A stretch of 56,751 bases of DNA from a virus: positions 1-56,751 of IMG/VR virus record IMGVR_UViG_3300028384_000458; one strand, 5' to 3'. The notes under the pieces were generated by a model. The model saw only the letters and a program-made list of their open reading frames with translations, made no database searches and was not told the DNA's origin. Made by a program: the position numbers and the translations under genes. Shown piece by piece: positions 7,445 through 15,894 of this stretch; within the stretch, counting starts at the first letter, position 1; every line of letters starts with the position of its first letter.

Positions 7445-8908
7445 TTAATTCCAATCTACCTTTTCTATAGTGAACGGATACTGTGCTTCCTTATAGAATT
7501 TTTTACGTTGTGTTAAATGTCGCTTTGCAAATTTACACGTCGAAGTGATATCCCAAATTTGTACAAAGTCTTTGTCCTTTGCCTTTCTTACGCCTCTGCC
7601 GATAGATTGAATTACACGTACAAAAGACTTACCAGGTTCAAGCAATACCAAGTTAAAAATGCGAGGAATGTTGAGACCAACGGCAGCAACACCGTAGGTT
7701 GCAATGATAACTTCATTAGTGCCTTCGCGAATTGTATCATATGTTTCCTTTCTGTCTTTATTTTTTACGGCACCGCTTACAAACGTACTGCCTGGTATAA
7801 TTTCTGCTAGTGCTTCGCCTGCACTAATTCTATCTACTAGTATAAGTGTGTTGCCTGATTCTTTAACTGTGTTTAATAGTTTGCCTATATATTCAATTCT
7901 ATCTTTGTTGGTAACAAGATACTTTAGTTCTGATTGATAATCTGTGTGTGCTTGTGTATCCATTAGTTGTACTACATTAACATGACACTCAGCAAGCACA
8001 CCTTTATCTTGTAATTCCTTTGCTGTAATCTGTCCAATCACAGGTCCTAGACTAGCATGAATACTTTCAAACTCAAACTTTTCTTTAGGAACTGTGCCTG
8101 TTAGTCCCCAACGGATTGGAGCGTTGCGTAGGTTGCGTGTGAGCAAGTTTTTAAGAACTTCTGCTTTCGCTTGGTGTACTTCGTCGACAATAATAGTGCT
8201 TACACCTTCTAGGAACTCTGCAAGGCTTAGTACTGCACTGCCGTCTTTGAACTTTTTGTCTAGAATATTCAAGCTCTGCCATGTACAGATAGTGTGAGTC
8301 TTACCTAATTGCTTTCTGTCGCCAAAATACACCCCTACGTCGAGGCCGCAGTTAATGTAGTCTTCTTCTGTTTGTTCTACTAACGATTTGTTAGGAACAA
8401 TCACTAAAGATCTACCATACGGCTCACTTATATGTGACAGCGTTGCTGTGGTAATTGTTTTACCTGCACCAGTAGCAATCTGTTGCAAGCTCTGTGGATT
8501 CTTAATAAAGTTATTAATCGCTTCTACTTGATAGTCGCGTAGAATAATATCTTCGCCTTCTGCTGGATGTCCTTTGGGCCATACAACTCCTTGATCCTTC
8601 CAGTAGTTTTCTGTTACTTCCGGAAAGTTAAATTGTACTGGATGTCTATTATCTTCAATGTCTACAATTTGAACATTGTTCTTTTCTAATATACTAACAA
8701 TAGTATCAAGATGATTAACGTAGCCAGTGCCACCAATACCAAAGAATGCAACTTTGCCATCCCAGCGTCCTAGCTTATACTGGGGCATATATTTTGCATA
8801 AGGTACTTCAAACTTAAGAGCATTTGCAAGTTTACGTCGAACGTCTACCTCTAATCCTTCTAGTTTGATGTTTACTTCATCTTCAATTATTAATTTACAA
8901 CTTGCCAT
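7445..8908 (-). CDS. uvsW: UvsW-type SF2 helicase
   Basis: UvsW remodels recombination intermediates and stalled forks and unwinds R-loops, promoting the switch from origin-dependent to recombination-dependent replication in T4. Residues 1-100 are the small N-terminal domain (LGRWDGKVAFF). The helicase core follows: RDYQ (124-127), Walker A ATGAGKT (145-151), IIVDEVH (DEVH at 242-245), GLTGT, and a C-terminal domain with VAAVGLN and QSIGRGVRK (motif VI). At 487 residues it equals T4 UvsW in size. The start is TAATG-coupled to the 410-aa gene upstream. Confidence 0.95.
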   Translation of the reverse strand: MASCKLIIEDEVNIKLEGLEVDVRRKLANALKFEVPYAKYMPQYKLGRWDGKVAFFGIGGTGYVNHLDTIVSILEKNNVQIVDIEDNRHPVQFNFPEVTENYWKDQGVVWPKGHPAEGEDIILRDYQVEAINNFIKNPQSLQQIATGAGKTITTATLSHISEPYGRSLVIVPNKSLVEQTEEDYINCGLDVGVYFGDRKQLGKTHTICTWQSLNILDKKFKDGSAVLSLAEFLEGVSTIIVDEVHQAKAEVLKNLLTRNLRNAPIRWGLTGTVPKEKFEFESIHASLGPVIGQITAKELQDKGVLAECHVNVVQLMDTQAHTDYQSELKYLVTNKDRIEYIGKLLNTVKESGNTLILVDRISAGEALAEIIPGSTFVSGAVKNKDRKETYDTIREGTNEVIIATYGVAAVGLNIPRIFNLVLLEPGKSFVRVIQSIGRGVRKAKDKDFVQIWDITSTCKFAKRHLTQRKKFYKEAQYPFTIEKVDWN

Positions 8909-10140
8909 TAAAGTTTGTTAATTCCTCTGCCTAAGTAAGATCTGTAACCGTGGGTTGTATTACCATCTACAAAATGTATAATAAGATCAACACCAGGATA
9001 ACATTCAAGGACTTTTCTTGTAGCTACAAAGCCGCTAGATCCTAATACAATAATGGTATCAGGCATCCAGTTAGATGTGTATAGCGGCTTTGGCATTTTA
9101 TTATCTACATTATACACAATTTTAGTGTTGCTGTCAACCTTATTGTTTATACCTTGTTTTTTAATATAATTGTTAAACTCAAGACCATCATCTTTGTTGT
9201 CTAGTCGAAATGTAACACTAACATCATTAGAATCAACAATGTTTCTAATGTAAGAATGCACCTCAACAATTTTATCGTAATATGTTTGATGATTGTTAGA
9301 TAACAAAATTAATGTTTTATTTCTTTTTAGTTCTTCTAATGTAAGAAGTAATTCATCAATTTTAGTATTTTTACTGTCAACACTTACGTTTACAGAGTTT
9401 CGTTGTGCGATTCGATGTGTTAAGGCGTTAACGTCTACTGAATAGTCGTCAATGTGAAGACCATACTTTAAACTTCTATCTTTATATAAAATCAAGTTAT
9501 CAGCAGTAGGTGATCCTAGTGTGTTTTCTAGATCTTCAATTGCTACACTGGGTAAGTTCTTAATTTTAAAGTTATATACTCCTGGTAAGGAAGATTCTCT
9601 AGAGAACTTTGTAATTTTATCATATAACTCTTGTACTTGAGGTTCAATAACAAAATTCTTATTAGCAAACGCACTTACAATTCTAAAAAGATTTTGTTCG
9701 TTATATTCAAAATATTGAACTTTTGTTCTTTTATCATAGTGGAAATTTTTTACTTGTAATTTTTCTAACGCACTAATAAGTTTCTTTTGAAACGTGAATC
9801 TTACAGCAATAAAGGGTGCTTTAGAGGAAGTAAACTCAGACATTTCATCTATGTTGTCAATAATCTTAATCCATCTACTACGATCGATTTCTCTTAAAGT
9901 CATACGAGGAGTTTTTAGATCGTCGTCTAATACTTTAAACCCGGATGACTCTAATTGCGACTTATAGTGCAACACTTTGTTCTTAGCAAGCTCAAACTGA
10001 CGATCGGTATACGCTATACCTCTAAAAGTTTGTCTAGCTAAACTAGTGATTAGATTATAGTCAGGCCGTTCTAATTTGATAGAGTCGCCGCCTGCCTGAA
10101 CCCCTGCTAAAATTTCAATATAATCTTCTACTGTAAACAT
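8908..10140 (-). CDS. UvsW-linked conserved phage protein (410 aa), function unknown
   Basis: No Walker motif, zinc site or membrane segment is visible. The N-terminal LARQTFRGIAYTDRQFELAKNKV and the C-terminal layout (KTLILLSNNHQTYYDKIVEVHSY, a VIVLGSSG-like strand, and a closing HGYRSYLGRGINKL) vaguely recall a helicase accessory or degenerate RecA-like domain. It is the first gene of the operon and is one-base coupled (TAATG) to uvsW, suggesting a partner role. A consensus early promoter ends six bases before its ATG, with no Shine-Dalgarno. The helicase resemblance is weak inference. Confidence 0.65.
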   Translation of the reverse strand: MFTVEDYIEILAGVQAGGDSIKLERPDYNLITSLARQTFRGIAYTDRQFELAKNKVLHYKSQLESSGFKVLDDDLKTPRMTLREIDRSRWIKIIDNIDEMSEFTSSKAPFIAVRFTFQKKLISALEKLQVKNFHYDKRTKVQYFEYNEQNLFRIVSAFANKNFVIEPQVQELYDKITKFSRESSLPGVYNFKIKNLPSVAIEDLENTLGSPTADNLILYKDRSLKYGLHIDDYSVDVNALTHRIAQRNSVNVSVDSKNTKIDELLLTLEELKRNKTLILLSNNHQTYYDKIVEVHSYIRNIVDSNDVSVTFRLDNKDDGLEFNNYIKKQGINNKVDSNTKIVYNVDNKMPKPLYTSNWMPDTIIVLGSSGFVATRKVLECYPGVDLIIHFVDGNTTHGYRSYLGRGINKL

Positions 10141-10146
10141 ATGTAC

Positions 10147-10175
10147 AGTATAACTTAAAATAGTTTAGAAGTCAA
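10147..10175 (-). promoter_or_regulatory. sigma70-type early promoter of the 10140-1483 operon
   Basis: Minus strand: TTGACT (10170-10175), 17-base spacer, TATACT (10147-10152), then six bases to the ATG at 10140. Geometry is identical to the primase and hldE promoters and predicts a start at the ATG itself. It probably drives thirteen or fourteen overlapped genes. Confidence 0.75.
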
Positions 10176-11009
10176 GCGTTTAAGTGGCAAACCTTGTGCA
10201 ATTTCTTCAACAGTAAATTCTGTCCAAGCATAGTCATTTAGCCATTGCTGTCTGTCAGGTGTATGAGGTCTTTCTATATCATGTAAGAAATCTATATCGT
10301 TTGCAGCTTCGTATGCTAGGCTACTAGCGCCTACAAACGCAGGAACACCTTGTAGTACACTGTGTATACCCGGATTACTACTGTAGCTTATAGTAGCATA
10401 TACGTTGTCAAACGACATGTCAAAGTCATCGTAACTTCCTGGAACCTGTACAGGATTTTGTCTATAAACATTCTTATATTGATGTTCTATTGCATCCAGT
10501 CTGCATCGAGGATGCGGCCTAAACAATATAGGACGGTCGGTGTATTTTTGTATAGTTTCAATAGTATCCATTACCCAGTGACTCATACGCGGCATGTTTT
10601 GCCACTGTTCACTCTTTTCGTGTTGTCCGCAAAGTAATATATACTCGCCGTCTGTACGCCAGGGTTTACATTCTAATCCGAGTAAAGATGCACGACTAGC
10701 ATCGTTCCCAGAATCCCCAAAATAAGCCAACCTATTAATTCCATTGAGTCCTACCTTCCAAGTTGTTCCACGTTTTATACCACCTACCTCAAGGACGATG
10801 GTCGGTTTGGATTGTGCCACGTTCCGTTTCCAGATAGCTTTATTCTTAGCCATTCTGCCATGCCAAAGGACACTCCAAATAACATCAACATCAGATACAT
10901 TGCTATTCCACACAACATCATGACCAGCAGCCACAAGACTGTCAGCAAAGGCATTAAAAACTTCTCTACTATTGAGTGCGCCATAATCTGTCCATAAACT
11001 AAATCTCAT
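10155..11009 (-). CDS. Glycosyltransferase, KpsC/KpsS-like (GT-B) candidate 1
   Basis: The C-terminal half carries a block shared by three neighbours: an ILLCGQHEKSEQW strand, a helix ending QKYTDRPILFRPHPRC, and a donor-site-like YSSNPGIHSVLQGVPAFVG segment. The same block occurs at 12496-13422 and in the second half of 13419-15116. The RxHP and SSxxxHSVLxGVP pattern resembles capsule proteins KpsC/KpsS, which transfer beta-Kdo; phage CMP-Kdo genes make that attractive, but the acceptor and donor are unproven. The N-terminal ~100 residues look like the other Rossmann half. Confidence 0.6.
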   Translation of the reverse strand: MRFSLWTDYGALNSREVFNAFADSLVAAGHDVVWNSNVSDVDVIWSVLWHGRMAKNKAIWKRNVAQSKPTIVLEVGGIKRGTTWKVGLNGINRLAYFGDSGNDASRASLLGLECKPWRTDGEYILLCGQHEKSEQWQNMPRMSHWVMDTIETIQKYTDRPILFRPHPRCRLDAIEHQYKNVYRQNPVQVPGSYDDFDMSFDNVYATISYSSNPGIHSVLQGVPAFVGASSLAYEAANDIDFLHDIERPHTPDRQQWLNDYAWTEFTVEEIAQGLPLKRLTSKLF

Positions 11010-11010
11010 A

Positions 11011-11018
11011 CTTAAATA
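11011..11018 (+). promoter_or_regulatory. Possible late promoter variant (CTTAAATA)
   Basis: CTTAAATAC on the plus strand, 33 bases before the ATG at 11052, with a leader that includes GAGGA. It diverges from the late consensus at the first positions. The intergenic stretch 11010-11051 is otherwise AT-rich with no clear sigma70 match for either flanking gene. Confidence 0.35.
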
Positions 11019-11051
11019 CTTTCATATAGCTTTATTTACACGAGGACAACA

Positions 11052-11894
11052 ATGCCAAGCATAACTGTGGTAACAACATTTCACCCTGAAGGATATTCAA
11101 AATATGCAAAAAGATTTTTAGAAAGTTTTGCAAAAAATGTAGATCCTAGAATTAAACTAGTAGTATACGCAGAAGGTATACTGCCGCCAAATCCAGATCC
11201 AAAAAGAATAGAAATACTAAGTGCGGAAAAGGCATTGCCTAAATTAAATGCATTTAAAGAAAAATACAAAAACGATCCTAAAGCAAATGGCATTCCACCA
11301 AACGATATCAAAGCAAGACGTCCACGAGATTGGCATAAGAAATTTAAATGGGATGCTATTAGATTTGCTAACAAAACCTATGCAGTGTTTGATGCGTGTG
11401 ATAAAGGTAAAGACTGGGTTGTGTGGATGGATGCAGACAGTTATATTCATAGTCCGTGGAGTTATGAAGATTTTATTGCATTGTTGCCGGAAGATAAATG
11501 GTTAACTTATGTAGGCAGAGGCAAAGGATCACAAACTTGGCCTGAATGCGGCTTTTATGGTATGAACTTAAATCATCCTATTTGCCTTTATTTCCTTACT
11601 GAGTTTGAACTTATGTATGAAGATGCAGAAAATAGAATGTTTAAATTAGAAGAATGGCACGATAGTTACATATTTGGCGAAGTATTAAAACTTGCATTAA
11701 AAGCTAATCCTAATGTATTAGATTATAGTGCAAACATGTATCTTAAAGAAGCTAAGACAGGCGGTGGCGGACATCCGCTTATTAACGGACCACTAGGTAA
11801 GTTTATGGATCATATGAAAGGTGGACGCAAAGACAGTGGCAAAAGTTTGCAAAAAGATTTAATGGTAAATAGAACAGAAGACTACTGGAGGTAG
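11052..11894 (+). CDS. GT-A glycosyltransferase (280 aa)
   Basis: The start ITVVTTFHPEGYSKYAKRFLESF is a typical nucleotide-sugar transferase beta-alpha opening. VVWMDADSYIHSPW (DxD at 127-129) is the metal/nucleotide-sugar site. PECGFYGMNLNHP and EEWHDSYIFGEVL follow where acceptor-site residues usually lie. It stands alone on the plus strand between minus-strand glycosyltransferase and sulfotransferase genes, with its own GAGGA ribosome site. The sugar is unknown. Its 3' end overlaps the sulfotransferase gene by 13 bases. Confidence 0.75.
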   Translation: MPSITVVTTFHPEGYSKYAKRFLESFAKNVDPRIKLVVYAEGILPPNPDPKRIEILSAEKALPKLNAFKEKYKNDPKANGIPPNDIKARRPRDWHKKFKWDAIRFANKTYAVFDACDKGKDWVVWMDADSYIHSPWSYEDFIALLPEDKWLTYVGRGKGSQTWPECGFYGMNLNHPICLYFLTEFELMYEDAENRMFKLEEWHDSYIFGEVLKLALKANPNVLDYSANMYLKEAKTGGGGHPLINGPLGKFMDHMKGGRKDSGKSLQKDLMVNRTEDYWR

Positions 11895-12499
11895 TCTCCC
11901 CAATATGTATAATCGTCTGAATAATAGTCTTTTATAATTTTAACGTGTGCATCTGTTACTTTAATTTCTTGAGTAATAGGTGCAGATACTTTTGTTTTTA
12001 TTGGTTTAATTTCTGTACCTGCTATTCGAGATACGTCAGTTAAAAATCGTGTGCTGATTTCATTAGTCTTATAAACATCATCAAACAACTCAACATCTTT
12101 ACCTAACACAACAACTTGCGGAAGAGAATGTCTTCTGATATCAGTATAGTGTGGCTGTGTTCTAAAATAATCTAAGTTATTAATAAAATCTTCCCAATTG
12201 TCAACTTCTTCTCTAATGTTATTTCTGTTTTTTAACAACACACGATCCTTAAAGCAACTAACTAAACGTCTAACTGGATCTCTAACAAGAGCGTATTTGT
12301 AGTCTACTTCGTCAAGTGTATAAGGTGCTCTTGCAACACTCTTCCACCATTCGTTGTGCTTTGTTAGTACACTTTTCATTTGCCTAGCCATATGTGCGCC
12401 GGCACGTGGATATCCCATTATACTTGTTGCGCTTGTAGTTCCGCACTTTTTGCTACAAGCAACATATAGGGTTGTCTGATTAGGAAATTTTACTATCAT
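11882..12499 (-). CDS. Sulfotransferase-family protein 1 (205 aa)
   Basis: PAPS-dependent sulfotransferases have two PAPS-binding loops, and both are visible: VACSKKCGTTS (residues 13-23, the 5'-phosphosulfate loop) and YALVRDPVRRLVSCFKD (the 3'-phosphate loop, RDPxxRxxS). The length fits the carbohydrate sulfotransferase class of bacteria and phages. The ATG at 12499 is used because it overlaps the upstream stop as ATGA; an earlier in-frame ATG at 12526 is less likely. Together with the APS-kinase-like gene it suggests sulfation of a surface glycan. Confidence 0.75.
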   Translation of the reverse strand: MIVKFPNQTTLYVACSKKCGTTSATSIMGYPRAGAHMARQMKSVLTKHNEWWKSVARAPYTLDEVDYKYALVRDPVRRLVSCFKDRVLLKNRNNIREEVDNWEDFINNLDYFRTQPHYTDIRRHSLPQVVVLGKDVELFDDVYKTNEISTRFLTDVSRIAGTEIKPIKTKVSAPITQEIKVTDAHVKIIKDYYSDDYTYWGDYLQ

Positions 12500-13422
12500 A
12501 TATACTCTCTCATATGACGCCAGCATGTTCCGTCTTCAAGTTCGCTAAACTTCCAATGGAACATGCTAATTCTTTCTAACCATTTTTGTCTATCAAACTC
12601 TTGCGGCGATTCAATCTTTTCAAATCCAACGTGTGCAACTTCTGCACATTGACTAGTTGTAGGGTCAGTTATAAAAGCACTGTATCCTTTAATTAAGGGC
12701 CCTACAATGCTACTACTGTTGTGATTAACAACTGCCCAACACTTTTTTAGATCAGCGTCAAACGAGTCTCTGTTAGTACTTAGACGTACATCTTTTATAT
12801 TGCGAAGCATTTGTTGAATGGAGTTTACATTACGGTTAGTTTCGTTATCTTTAGGATGCAATCTAATCACAATAGGTCTGTCAGTATATTTGCGTATACT
12901 TTGACAAGTGTTTATTAACCACGACTCAAGCCTAACACTTCCCATACTCCATCCTTGATTACGTTGCGCACAGATAAGAATATGTTTGCCTTTATTTTTC
13001 ATAGGCTCTAGATTTATACCTGTGTCTGCACTAATCTGTTGCCAACGTTTTGGGTCTATATTAGTATCACAGTAAATGCCCGTATTAGGAAAAACACCGT
13101 CAAAGCTATATCTTAAATAATGGTGCGGTTTGTTTGTTTTGTTAGCATAAAGAAATAAGTTTGCATCAGCACTAACTACATGCTTGTTCTTAGTACAGTC
13201 AATTACACTTTGACGTAGACGCAAGTGCGGCGCATTTTTGCCACGCTCGTGTTGCCAGCCTTGTATTACGCCTACATCGGCATCAACTAAACTAGTACCT
13301 CTGTGCAATATACCTGTGTCGCCTGCGGCATTCACGCCTTGTACAAACTTTGTAAGTATGTCAAACTTTTCTTGACTTTTGTTTTTGCTAGGTACTACAT
13401 CATAGTAACTAACTACTTTCAC
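12496..13422 (-). CDS. Glycosyltransferase, KpsC/KpsS-like candidate 2 (308 aa)
   Basis: A C-terminal domain shares with the 10155 and 13419 genes the block ILICAQRNQGWSMG, a helix ending RKYTDRPIVIRLHPKD and the donor-site-like NHNSSSIVGPLIKGYSAF. RLHP parallels the RxHP motif of capsule Kdo transferases. The GTG start at 13422 overlaps the upstream stop (TAAGTGA). It is co-oriented and coupled with the sulfotransferase, implying a transfer-then-sulfate pathway. Donor sugar is not readable. Confidence 0.6.
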   Translation of the reverse strand: MKVVSYYDVVPSKNKSQEKFDILTKFVQGVNAAGDTGILHRGTSLVDADVGVIQGWQHERGKNAPHLRLRQSVIDCTKNKHVVSADANLFLYANKTNKPHHYLRYSFDGVFPNTGIYCDTNIDPKRWQQISADTGINLEPMKNKGKHILICAQRNQGWSMGSVRLESWLINTCQSIRKYTDRPIVIRLHPKDNETNRNVNSIQQMLRNIKDVRLSTNRDSFDADLKKCWAVVNHNSSSIVGPLIKGYSAFITDPTTSQCAEVAHVGFEKIESPQEFDRQKWLERISMFHWKFSELEDGTCWRHMREYI

Positions 13423-15116
13423 TTAACCATTTCCCAGGCATAGCCGCTCATCATTTCTTCACGGTTAAACTGACAATAACTTAGATGGCACATAAGAGCA
13501 TACATTTCGTCTTTGTCGGGCATATTGAGATTTTCCACTTCTGCTAAACTAGTGTTACATACTGCTGTAGCACAATTAGGCCCTAGGGCAATAGCAGGCT
13601 TTCCAAAATTTAATGCTTCTAATGCTGCAATACTATTGTATGTAATAATACAATAAACATCTAATGCCATTGCTGCTTCAAGAGATTGATTTGTAATACG
13701 ATGTCTGCGATCAGGCTTTAATCTAATTTCAATAGGGCGGTCTGTGTACTTTCTTAGTTCTTGACTTACTTGTTGTACCCATTCTTCAGGGCTCGGCTGA
13801 TCCCATAAAAACATAACTTTTTCACTAGGCGGAACTAATAAAATTTTTCTACCATCGCCTTTAAACTTTTTATATTTCCAGTTTAATAATCTGTCATCCG
13901 GTTGTGTAATTATTGGTTGTGTATTTTGTAATTCGTTTTTAGTTACACGATGCCAAATTTTTGCTTTGCTACCTTCGTTACCAAAGTAACCTGTATCAAT
14001 AGCATAAAATTCTCTACCAGTTTCCCAGCAATGTTTAATAGCCTTACGACTGCCGCCTCCAAGGCCTCTAATAATCAAAGGTGTAGAAGTTTTTTCTTCT
14101 GACTTCCAGTCACTTAATCTTCCGCCGCATCCTATAACAAAACTTTGCAAATATTCATCATACTGTAGACCGTCTTTGTGTTTGCTAATGCCTTCTTCGG
14201 GATCAATTGCTGCTGCTTTATGAATAACTCCCTTCATAAATTTATTTTGAATAACTTTCATTGCTTCTTCCTGTGTAAGACCATAATATTTTCCAGTAGG
14301 GTCAATTGGCGTTGTAACTAGTGCTTGGATTGCTTTTTTAGTGTCGTATGGTACAGTTAGAGAAGTAAAGTTTGACCCTTTAGATTTAGCGTTAACTACT
14401 TTTTGTTCTGCACCTATAATGCCTTGCATAAGATATTTGCGCTCTGCTCTATAATACTCTAGATTGTATTCACAATCTTTGTATTGTTCAAACCAAGGAC
14501 CGCCTTCTGTATAGTGTATAAACTTAGGTTTGCCGTCTTTAGGTTCTTTGTACCAGCCAACTAGCCAATTCCATTCGTGACTGATTTCGCCAACTTCGCT
14601 GTCCTTTAACCAACTAAATCTATGCAAATACTTGCCGTCAATGTCAGGATCATTAACAAGTTCTTTTGTTAGTTTTGCATTACTAGGGTGTCCACAATTA
14701 AACAGCATCATACTTGACCAATTTTTGCGTGGATAGTTAAGTTGCTGTTTGCCATCCATTTTCGTGCCTTCTTTTGGTGTATAATCATGCTGTGCGCACA
14801 TTACAGCATACTTGTCGTTTGCTAAATCAAACAGCTTTTTAACATCATCAACTGCAATAAAGTCACAATCAATAAACAAAGCCCAACCTTTAAATTCAGC
14901 AAGTTCAGGAACAAGGAATCTTGTAAATGTAAATTCTGTTGATGCAAGTTTATCACTTTTACGCCAATACATTTTATCACGTTTTAACAGTCTTTGTTTT
15001 AGAGGAATAACTTCAATAGGTATTGACGCAGTATCTAACAAACTCTGCTTGCATGCCTGGTATGCAATATCTTCTCGGCTATCCCAGCCTACATAAATTC
15101 TAAGGGGTGCGCTCAA
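13419..15116 (-). CDS. Two-domain glycosyltransferase: GT8-like GT-A plus KpsC/S-like domain (565 aa)
   Basis: The first ~260 residues are a GT-A unit: LRIYVGWDSREDIAYQAC opening, SDKLASTEFTFTRFLVPEL, then WALFIDCDFIAVDD with the DxD metal site, and a late FIHYTEGGPWF segment like the HY(S/T)G of GT8. The last ~200 residues repeat the KpsC/S-like block of the neighbours (ILLVPPSEKVMFLW, RKYTDRPIEIRLKPDR, ITYNSIAALEALNFGKPAI). Fusion suggests consecutive sugar additions. The TTG at 15116 is chosen over an upstream ATG (15173) because GGAGGA lies six bases before it. Confidence 0.7.
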   Translation of the reverse strand: MSAPLRIYVGWDSREDIAYQACKQSLLDTASIPIEVIPLKQRLLKRDKMYWRKSDKLASTEFTFTRFLVPELAEFKGWALFIDCDFIAVDDVKKLFDLANDKYAVMCAQHDYTPKEGTKMDGKQQLNYPRKNWSSMMLFNCGHPSNAKLTKELVNDPDIDGKYLHRFSWLKDSEVGEISHEWNWLVGWYKEPKDGKPKFIHYTEGGPWFEQYKDCEYNLEYYRAERKYLMQGIIGAEQKVVNAKSKGSNFTSLTVPYDTKKAIQALVTTPIDPTGKYYGLTQEEAMKVIQNKFMKGVIHKAAAIDPEEGISKHKDGLQYDEYLQSFVIGCGGRLSDWKSEEKTSTPLIIRGLGGGSRKAIKHCWETGREFYAIDTGYFGNEGSKAKIWHRVTKNELQNTQPIITQPDDRLLNWKYKKFKGDGRKILLVPPSEKVMFLWDQPSPEEWVQQVSQELRKYTDRPIEIRLKPDRRHRITNQSLEAAMALDVYCIITYNSIAALEALNFGKPAIALGPNCATAVCNTSLAEVENLNMPDKDEMYALMCHLSYCQFNREEMMSGYAWEMVK

Positions 15117-15855
15117 TGTCTTCCTCCACGCATTGTTCTCCGTACTGTATTTCAACAATCCTGCAAGGTACATCGTACGGATTAGTTAACTGATGCCATT
15201 CGCCTACAGGTACTTTATATTCTTGGTGCATTGATAATTCTCTGCTAGGTAGTGTATATCCGTTAGCAAGAGCAGCATTAACAATACAACGTCCTTCTGA
15301 TACTAGCCAGTACTCTGCACGTTTGTGATGTCGTTGCATTGATAAACTTTTGCCTGGATCAACTGTAAGTTCTTTTACTTTACATCCTTCTACTTCGTGC
15401 AGCACACGATAGTAGCCCCACTGGCGCTCTGTCTTTGGTGACTTCCACTCTTCTAAGATCCAACTGCTTGAATTCTTTTTGTCTTCGCCGCCAATACCAA
15501 ACACAAACTCAACATCATCAAACACCATTTCAGGAATGTTTTCTGCTGTTCTATCTCCACCGTTAGCAAAGATGATGTGTGCATCTGGATACATCATCTT
15601 TACATTTTTAATTGCTTCAATAGCAGTATTGTCGTCGTCACCAAAAAGTATACAATGATCTACCATAGATAAATTTTGCACAATTGTAACACGCTCAGTA
15701 GCAGGCATAAATGCCCTACCTTTTTTGCGTGTTAGCCAAGCGTCTGTGTTTACACCAACAACTAAGATATCTCCTAATTGCTTTGCTGCGTTGAAGTAGG
15801 CAATGTGCCCTGAGTGTAAGGGATCAAAGCCTCCAGTGACTAGTACTACTTTCAT
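15100..15855 (-). CDS. Nucleotidyltransferase-cupin fusion (HldE-C-like + ManC-C-like), 251 aa
   Basis: Residues 1-125 are an adenylyl/cytidylyltransferase: TGGFDPLHSGHIAYF (HxGH at 14-17), VNTDAWLTRKKGRAF and FANGGDRT, close to the C-terminal half of HldE. Residues ~130-251 are a cupin like the type II mannose-phosphate isomerase part of ManC: RQWGYYRVL, KVKELTVDPGKSLSMQRHHKRAEYWLVSEG and VGEWHQL. Joining a sugar nucleotidyltransferase to a sugar isomerase-type cupin implies two steps of one activated-sugar pathway. Start follows TATAAATA by five bases with no ribosome site. Confidence 0.75.
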   Translation of the reverse strand: MKVVLVTGGFDPLHSGHIAYFNAAKQLGDILVVGVNTDAWLTRKKGRAFMPATERVTIVQNLSMVDHCILFGDDDNTAIEAIKNVKMMYPDAHIIFANGGDRTAENIPEMVFDDVEFVFGIGGEDKKNSSSWILEEWKSPKTERQWGYYRVLHEVEGCKVKELTVDPGKSLSMQRHHKRAEYWLVSEGRCIVNAALANGYTLPSRELSMHQEYKVPVGEWHQLTNPYDVPCRIVEIQYGEQCVEEDIERTP

Positions 15856-15860
15856 GTAGA

Positions 15861-15868
15861 TATTTATA
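15861..15868 (-). promoter_or_regulatory. T4-type late promoter (TATAAATA), leaderless geometry
   Basis: Perfect late consensus on the minus strand with exactly five bases (TCTAC) before the ATG at 15855. It is paired back-to-back with a plus-strand late promoter 13 bases away. Confidence 0.8.
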
Positions 15869-15881
15869 TGCGTAGATAATT

Positions 15882-15889
15882 AATAAATA
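15882..15889 (+). promoter_or_regulatory. T4-type late promoter (AATAAATA), leaderless geometry
   Basis: AATAAATA with five bases (GCTTT) before the ATG at 15895. Diverges from the promoter at 15861-15868. Confidence 0.75.
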
Positions 15890-15894
15890 GCTTT

